DNA from: Gonium pectorale
Taxonomy: Eukaryota > Chlorophyta > Chlorophyceae > Chlamydomonadales > Volvocaceae
NCBI GenBank assembly: GCA_001584585.1
Contig: LSYV01000053.1
Coordinates: forward strand, 471,597 to 535,596
Length of the DNA stretch: 64,000 bases
Direction: 5' to 3'
This document shows, one piece after another, positions 58,201 through 64,000 of the stretch; within the stretch, counting starts at the first letter, position 1, and each line of letters starts with the position of its first letter. Under the pieces are notes generated by a model that saw only the letters and a program-made list of their open reading frames with translations, was not told where the DNA came from and ran no database searches. Made by a program: the position numbers and the translations under genes.

Positions 58201-61200
58201 TTGCTGCAGTGGAGGAAACGGGGCGGATGAAGGGTGGCCTGAAAGGTGCCTTACGAAAAAGACGCGAGCAGGTATGCAGTTCATCAGGAATGGCGCTGGG
58301 AGCAAAGGGCCTAGTGCGGCGGGCGTGATGCGACAAGGAGGCAGTCGGGAGCGACGCCGGCGTTGGGAATGGCGCCTTTCCTAGAAAGGCGGCACTTCCT
58401 TCTGCCATTGCCGGGGCATTCGATCACCATGTGTGCAACCATGATTGGTTGGCCCTCTTACCGTGGCCTGCTGCTGCCGTACGAACATGATGAAGCGACA
58501 CATGAGCCCCGGGTTGAGCTTGCCAGCGTCCTATAGCAGTAAACATGAATCACGTGTTGATGTGGCGAGCACGGCTGATAGCGGATAGACCCACCCGCCC
58601 CACGTGCACAATCAACAGATGGGCGTGGTAAAAAAGACGCGTATCTGATTGCATTGGGACAGCAAATGAGCGCGGTTGTCGCCGGGGCTGCACGGAAGTG
58701 TGGTCGCGCACCTCAACCCGGTTGTTGCCGCTCTGGCTGACGCCAAGCACGTCGATCATAAAATTGGCGCTGAGGTGGGCAGAAAACCGCGGCCGGCTTA
58801 AAGATCACGTTGACGGCAGTTGAACAGCGATGGACGGTCGCACACGCACGTTCTGCACAAGGCGCATCCTAAGCAATGGATAAGATCCTTTCCTTGTAAT
58901 CAAAACACGAGACCAAGGATTTCGAAGTCCTGGAGTGTTTGGACGCAAGATGACGCAAGGATCACTCACTGCAACAATATCATGTAGGCGCTGCTTGGGA
59001 ACATCGCAAGGCCAGCCTGCATAGGGAGGCCAAACGAGACCATCGCAGGTCAGCAAGGGTGGGTTGTCAAGCAAAACGGAACAACTAGCCCTGGGGCCAG
59101 TAGGGAGCCCTTGCGCAACGCACCTTTATCACGCCGTGAGCCTTGTTTACCGCATCTGGGTTCAAGTTATACGGATCCTTCCACACGCGGCAGCACCTGT
59201 AGATAAACGAGCAAGTACTGCATGGTCGGGCAGGAGCCGCAGCTGATCGCTGTTCGGGTGGCCAGAGAGCAAACCCTGTCCATATCTGCGTGCCCGCAAA
59301 CAAGCATGCCACAGGCATCCGTGGTGCAGCACTTCCCCCAACGCTTTCCCACATATCCTAACCTGACAACCACCTCCACGTCCCGTGGGTCGTAGATAAT
59401 GCGACAGACGTCCTCGAGGGGAACATCCGGCTTGGCGGTCCTGTGTGGCACCCACGTGCAGATCTCCTCGTTTGGGGGTTTTAAGAAACAGAGGCTGATA
59501 GGCACGTGCTGGACGCCAACACCATTCGCTTCGGTTGGGGGACAGTAGCCATGGCAGCAATCCACGGACACAGCACCCGTGCGGGCGCCCGCCAAGCACT
59601 TTAACGAGTGTACCAAGTCCGTCAGAGGGGGCAGCCCAGCTTGTGAACAAGTAGTATGGTGCCGGGCGCGTACGCCTGAGCGACCGTCGTTCACCGGACG
59701 CAAGCGCACTGCTCATCCAGGCCGTACCAACTGGCACATACGCCCCCCGAAACATGCACAACTCGTTCGTGATACTCACGCAAGGTCGTGCAGTGAGGTC
59801 TTGGTCTTGTGGCGGATCATGAACCAGGACATGAACCCGCCGACCAGGAACGCCGGTCCCATCCCCGACAGCATCACGATGGTGATGACGAACTGCCAGT
59901 CCGCAACGCCCGCCGCCTTTACACCCGGGTGGAAGACCAGGAGCATCAGCATGCCCGAGCACCACACAATCATGGTTGAGACACCGGACTTCAGGTAGTT
60001 CATCCAGCCCACGAGGTTTGGGTTCTGCGGAAGCGATGGAACGAACCCCGGGGCAGTTCAGACACAGAGATGGCGAGCAGAGGAGGAACAAGAGCAGCAC
60101 GTGCAGCACGCGACCCGGGCATTGGGCATGCAAGCGGTGCCCAAGACCATTTTTGGCGCACGCGACGCAGAGGGACCAGTCCTAGTCGTGCAGCTCAGCA
60201 CCGTCCCTTGGTATCATGGACGCGCGCGGAGGCCTCACCCAGCGGATGTATTGGTACGCCAGGGCCAGAGACAGTCCCATATAGACACAAGCCGCCACTG
60301 TCTTGTACCCTATGAACACGTCCACGAGCGTCAATAATACCTGCGCACGGACGGACATGTGGAAAGGGATGCGGAGGGGCGCCGGCGATGCCGAACGGTA
60401 GGTAACGGGCCTATGCCCGGCACACGGTTCCGAACGCGGTGCAGTTTGAGCCGGTGGACGCACCTTGATCGTAAAAACCATCACCTCTGCTCCGCTGTGG
60501 CCCAGTGCGAGGGGCCGCCGCGACTTGGGATTGACCTCCACCTGCAGCGAGCCGGCTCTTGGTTGGAGCTGTACGACGTTTGTCGCAGTGCGGCTCGCAT
60601 GCGTGTGGTCAAGACAGCGCGGACGGGCATGCCAGCCGCTTCGCGGCTAATGCGTTCCCGCCAGCACAATATCAGGAGCCAGCTCGGGATCTCATGGCCA
60701 CCCGTTCACCCAGGACCCGCATACCTCCGACATGTTCAGCAGTAGAGCGATGACCACGAAGACCACCAGGCTAATTGCCGACACCACCGCGTGAAAGAGG
60801 TGTGGGGCCTTGGCGCAGCCTGAATACATCAATACGGGTTGGCTGTCAAGCGCGGCATGGGCAACCCGCCGCTGCCCGTGACTGCTGATGAGAACGCGGC
60901 CAGGCATACAAGCATACAATGGCAAATTCACAGGGTGGGAGCGCTCGTGGGCGCTCAATCCAAAGGCCGACGACAAGGAGCACTCACTGTATTCCGGGAA
61001 CATGTCGAAGTGCATGTGCGGCTTGTCGGGTCCATTGTAACGACAGCTGATTCCAAGCTGGTGGATTGCAGGATTATGGGCAGCATGAAGGGGTTTCGTT
61101 GCAAGGGTGCAGAATGAGCGCAACAAGGTGTGTTTATGTGTCCGGGCCTGTTGTGCGAACGGCTCCACATATAATTCCTTCGTGCACGCTGACCCAGGTC

Positions 61201-63181
61201 CCCAGCTCCCCGCAATCGCAATGACTGATAGGGCATATGCTCCTGAACTCTTTCGCGCCACCAAAGCACTAATTCGAGAAGGTTCACCTGGAGAAGGTTC
61301 AAGGAGGTGACATCGAAAGCCTGAAAGAATATGCTCGAGAAAACGCGGAGGACCTGCGGGGTGATTGTGCAAAGGGCTTCAATGCCGGGTGCAACGGGGC
61401 TGATTTGTTGCTTTAAGCGCCAGCTGCGTCGACCGAGACAAACCGCCATGAGCGGGTTGAGCACACACCTGAATTGGCCACACGACGGGGAACTTCCGCT
61501 CCTTGAAGCACCAGGCCACCCACACGCACATGGCCACGTTGATGGCCAGCAGCACCACCATCGCATACAGCACCGCCAGGTAGGCGCCGTAGCCCTACAT
61601 GCGGTGTGCGACGTCGCAAGGCCAGAAGAGCCCAGAAGAGTTTGTGGTGAATGTCATCTCGTAGGGCTAATGAACGCGTGCATGTACATGCCCGGCAGGA
61701 AGGACACTCCGCGCGCAGAGTAATCGCGTGCCCTCACAAATATGAGCATTTCGTGGCTTACTCGAACCAAGGGACCCATCTTCGAGACATGTTCCATCTA
61801 ACGGATCCATGATGAGCAGTGTACCGGTAACGGGCATGACTCTCTCAGCCGTGAGCTGCGTCTTATTCACCCGTGTTGCCGCGACCCGTGGGTCATTTTA
61901 AAGCATGGGGCCCTTCGGCCATAGCACAAATGCGGGACTCACCAGGCTGGACAGCCACGGAAAGTTGAGGACGCTGACCACAGCCCAGGCCGTTCCCCTC
62001 TTCCTAATGTTCCAGCCGTCATCGGGGTTGATGACAGTTGTAAACAGCTGCCAACCGTCTATGAGCGCCTTGATGATTGGCCATTTCACGTCGATCCGTG
62101 TGTCGCTGTTCTCCTTGCTGCTCGTTCGAGCGGATGAATGGCAGATGTAGGCGCGGGTTGGGCGGCTAAACGATGGCAGGGAGCGACCAAGCAGGCGCAG
62201 AGCCACCCGACACACAAAAGAAGGCACTTCCTGCATCCTCGGTTGCATGCAGCTGGCTTAACCACATTTCCAAGATGCGAATTGTTGCTGCCGCTGGAGC
62301 CGTTACAGGCCTACTGGCAGGTTCTTTTTCACTCGCAGGCGCCGCGGTGGTCAGCCTGGGTCCAGCTTTCAACCCCAGAGATAGGTACAACCGCCCTCAG
62401 CCCAGCACTCATCCGCAGACCCTGCCCTCGCCCACCAACCTGAGAGTGAAAAGGACTCCAAAAATGCCATTCTGTGGTGGGAGGAAATGGGTTCACGTCA
62501 CGAGGCCGCAGCTCGGCCCCACCGCAATACTATACTCACCCCATACATACGCAGGGGTATTTGCTGCAAGTGCTGTCTTCAGAGGGCACCCCGGCAGGAC
62601 GCAACCTATGCAGGCCCCGGACAGCCACCTGTGCGCCCCGAGACCCGCGACGAGCCAGTGTTGTAGCGCAGGTCTGCCACCCACCACCCCCTCCCAGCCC
62701 CAGCATCTTCGCATACGAATCCTCGTCCCTTTGCACAGCCTCGATGCCCACGCACCTCGAGTGTAGAACGTCTGTGCAAAAGGTCCTGGCCGTCTTCGGT
62801 GTCGTCCTCCGCCCTGCAAGAGCAGAAAACAAGTGTACATGATGATAATGTGAAGTCTAAAAGATGAGATGATTCAACGCGGGCATGTACTGGTACTAAA
62901 CCCTCGGCGCGGATTCCGCCAGCGAGCATACGGGACTGCCTGTGAGCTTAGATATTGTTTATCCTACAGTCAGACATGATCGTAATGCCAAGCTCCAGAA
63001 TTGGCCAGCACAACTGACACTTCGCACGTCTTCCCACAAGCCGACTCCACATTGACCCCAATAAAAACCTCTTTGCAAGAGATATCATGGCACCGACGGC
63101 GTACCGGGCCCGGCGTGAAGCACTACTCCGCGAAGATGCGACACTGCCGGCGTAACTGCCACTGCTCGACCTTGTCACCAT
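43086..63181 (-). CDS. TmcB-like multi-PAS, TPR-repeat transmembrane protein (2,499 aa, 55 exons)
   Basis: The gene starts at ATG 63181 and ends at the stop codon 43086. Fifty-five exons, all phase-consistent, total exactly 7,500 nt. The order follows the Tiny-macrocysts (TmcB-like) architecture seen in volvocine algae and Dictyostelium: an N-terminal multi-span membrane module, TmcB-type TPR-like repeats, several PAS-like modules, a long disordered linker, then a second membrane/ectodomain module and a last helix with a conserved tail (RRRIAELMSQLPLELDVERL). No kinase, cyclase or phosphodiesterase domain is visible, so any output must be through partners. Role as a sensor or receptor is inference; the ligand and the cofactor of the PAS modules are unknown. 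Two introns appear to be GC-AG. Exon coordinates are given module by module in the next entries. The splice site at 49427 and the stop exon are the least certain points. Confidence 0.87.
52457..56748 (-). other. TmcB-like protein, PAS-like modules (exons 21-32, residues ~597-1252)
   Basis: Exons: 56748-56675, 56559-56520, 56366-56148, 55870-55741, 55518-55363, 55128-55004, 54845-54475, 54271-54099, 53816-53696, 53410-53307, 53158-53017 and 52768-52457. Five PAS-like segments start near VLVINATGEIQMANKQTYL, TIWVAQNGTIAACDPSFLS, QLLVANRKGLLVHVSCELA, RLSISPDGQISSVRGGAPS and SGVLELDAGGRITAVLEE. Each is followed by a G(K/R/Y)xLxDxLP-type helix in part (for example YTLSDFLPSPWKEMH). No canonical LOV cysteine motif (GxNCRFLQ) or heme histidine pattern is seen. 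The intron after exon 54475 begins with GC. Confidence 0.75.
57003..59440 (-). other. TmcB-like protein, TmcB-type TPR-like repeat region (exons 10-20, residues ~357-597)
   Basis: Exons: 59440-59363, 59196-59124, 59016-58970, 58769-58712, 58530-58462, 58203-58151, 57928-57904 (25 nt), 57824-57772, 57630-57552, 57375-57268 and 57078-57003. Signature motifs are MFPSSAYMILLHANFMIDV, LYGRFLQTVKNDPWAA and YFQEADRLEE, the last two being typical of the TmcB/TmcC helical-repeat domain. The intron after exon 57552 begins with GC. Confidence 0.85.
59780..63181 (-). other. TmcB-like protein, N-terminal membrane module (exons 1-9, residues 1-356)
   Basis: Exons: 63181-63069, 62117-61943, 61594-61469, 61353-61288, 61057-60988, 60819-60725, 60541-60464, 60340-60239 and 60024-59780. 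After a basic Ser-rich start there are about seven hydrophobic spans, for example YLAVLYAMVVLLAINVAM, ISLVVFVVIALLLNM and TLVDVFIGYKTVAACVYMG. Landmarks of the family are NPDDGWNI, FSSIFFQAFDVTSLNLL, the CRYNGPDKPHMH / CAKAPHLFHA loop with paired cysteines, and NPKSRRPLALGHSGAEVMVF. Confidence 0.8.
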
Positions 63182-64000
63182 TTCTTCACAGCGATATAAG
63201 TCCCAGCAATCAGCCCCTGGTATATGGCCGGCTGCTCAAAGCCAGCGCGGCTCTTGCCAAGTCACCGCAGCGAAAGGGGTAATGCTAAGGCAGGCCATTG
63301 CTGTGTCGGTCAAGTTGAGGAGCATTGCAACACATCGCGGCAAACAGTTCATGGCACCCGCATGATTACCAAATCGGTTTAGTACGGTCGTGAAAGGAAC
63401 GGCTTCCTGCGTCCTCTTCATATTTCTAACACATAAAACGTCGGTTTTACAAAGGTATGCTCTGGGTGACAACTCCAGATTGCGGTTATCATGTCTCACC
63501 ACGAGTTGCTTGGTCGGGCCAGCGCCTTCTTACAAAATTGAAGCTATACTTCCGCGTTACATCAAATGTTTGTCTTCTTTTCCGACTGTATACGGACGGG
63601 GGTCCGAAGGCACAGTTCGAACATGGACCTGGTATAATGATATAAAGCTTCAGCAACGGGTTGATGTCTGGAGGATTGTCGAAAAGGAAGCGGGGCCGTC
63701 CCCATGCCAGCGTCCGACTCCTTGTTGCCAGCCTAATTACTGTACTTTCAATCTCTCTGTGAAATGATGTGATGCTTCGTCAGGAACAGCTGTCTGTTAT
63801 TCTGACCGTTCGGACCTACGCCTTCAACCTGTCCCAACCCCTCGAGGAGGGGTGCGCAACCGGTTAATACGGGTTAATCAGGCAACCCCGCAAAAAGGGC
63901 CGGTCAGGCAACCTGATTCTGGGAATACTCCCACAGCGGGTACCCAAACCCGCAAACCTATTTGCGCTATCACTCCCTCGTCTCCGGTAGGTCGGCCAAA
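63182..64000. other. 5' flank of the TmcB-like gene to the right window edge
   Basis: It contains the upstream region of the gene starting at 63181. From 63300 on it is unusually AT-rich for this genome. Open frames here look non-coding. Near the edge AATCAGG (63877-63883) and CCTGATT (63911-63917) form a short inverted repeat around related CAGGCAACC units. Confidence 0.4.

Noticed and set aside
62500..62930. Minus-strand open frames in the first intron of the TmcB-like gene
   Set aside because: Exons 1 and 2 already join in phase. The frames carry Gly-rich chance sequence with no match to the family N-terminus.
63390..63767. 125-codon plus-strand open frame in AT-rich DNA
   Set aside because: Its codon usage is unlike the genes here, and it has no recognisable domain, splice context or polyadenylation motif.
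1..64000. tRNA, rRNA, CRISPR array or intact transposase
   Set aside because: Read by eye, no cloverleaf with matching B-box, no regular spacer array and no transposase or reverse-transcriptase motif was found. A tRNA or repeat search program would be decisive.

Overview
This window looks like nuclear DNA of a volvocine green alga (Chlamydomonas/Volvox type). The supporting signs are high GC; dense introns with GTGCGT, GTGAG or GTAAG donors and (C/G)CAG acceptors; TGTAA polyadenylation motifs; and a TmcB-type PAS protein typical of these algae. No database was searched. Genes were assembled exon by exon by hand, requiring AG/GT boundaries and a consistent reading phase. Family names come from recognised motifs.

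Layout: (1) 1-6189, minus: 5' part of a gene for a secreted or membrane-anchored, probably beta-helical surface protein that runs off the left edge. (2) 6511-10950, plus: EMC3, head-to-head with gene 1. (3) 13860-14239, minus: a two-exon gene for a 76-residue eight-cysteine protein. (4) 15019-15750, plus: an intronless gene for a protein with a hydrophobic hairpin. (5) 17248-21763, minus: an 11-exon SnoaL/NTF2-like protein. (6) 22213-29887, minus: a 17-exon WDR91 homologue. (7) 30248-31380, plus: a four-exon cytochrome b561 of the CYB561D type, head-to-head with WDR91. (8) 33247-34088, minus: a membrane-anchored SprT-like zinc metallopeptidase. (9) 35131-39028, minus: a plastid-type protein with an STI1-like C-terminus. 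(10) 43086-63181, minus: a 55-exon, 2,499-residue TmcB-like receptor with membrane segments, TPR-like repeats and about five PAS-like modules.

The genes do not form a single pathway. Two deal with membranes in general cell biology (EMC3 in membrane-protein insertion, WDR91 in endosome maturation), one is a redox membrane protein (b561), one is a probable plastid protein, and the giant TmcB-like protein is probably sensory. Intergenic and intronic stretches carry short tandem and dispersed repeats but no intact mobile element, CRISPR array, tRNA or rRNA that I can recognise.

Most worth a second look: the membrane-anchored SprT-like peptidase, the 76-residue cysteine-rich protein, the giant PAS protein with two apparent GC-AG introns, and the repeat cluster at 39.3-40.2 kb.
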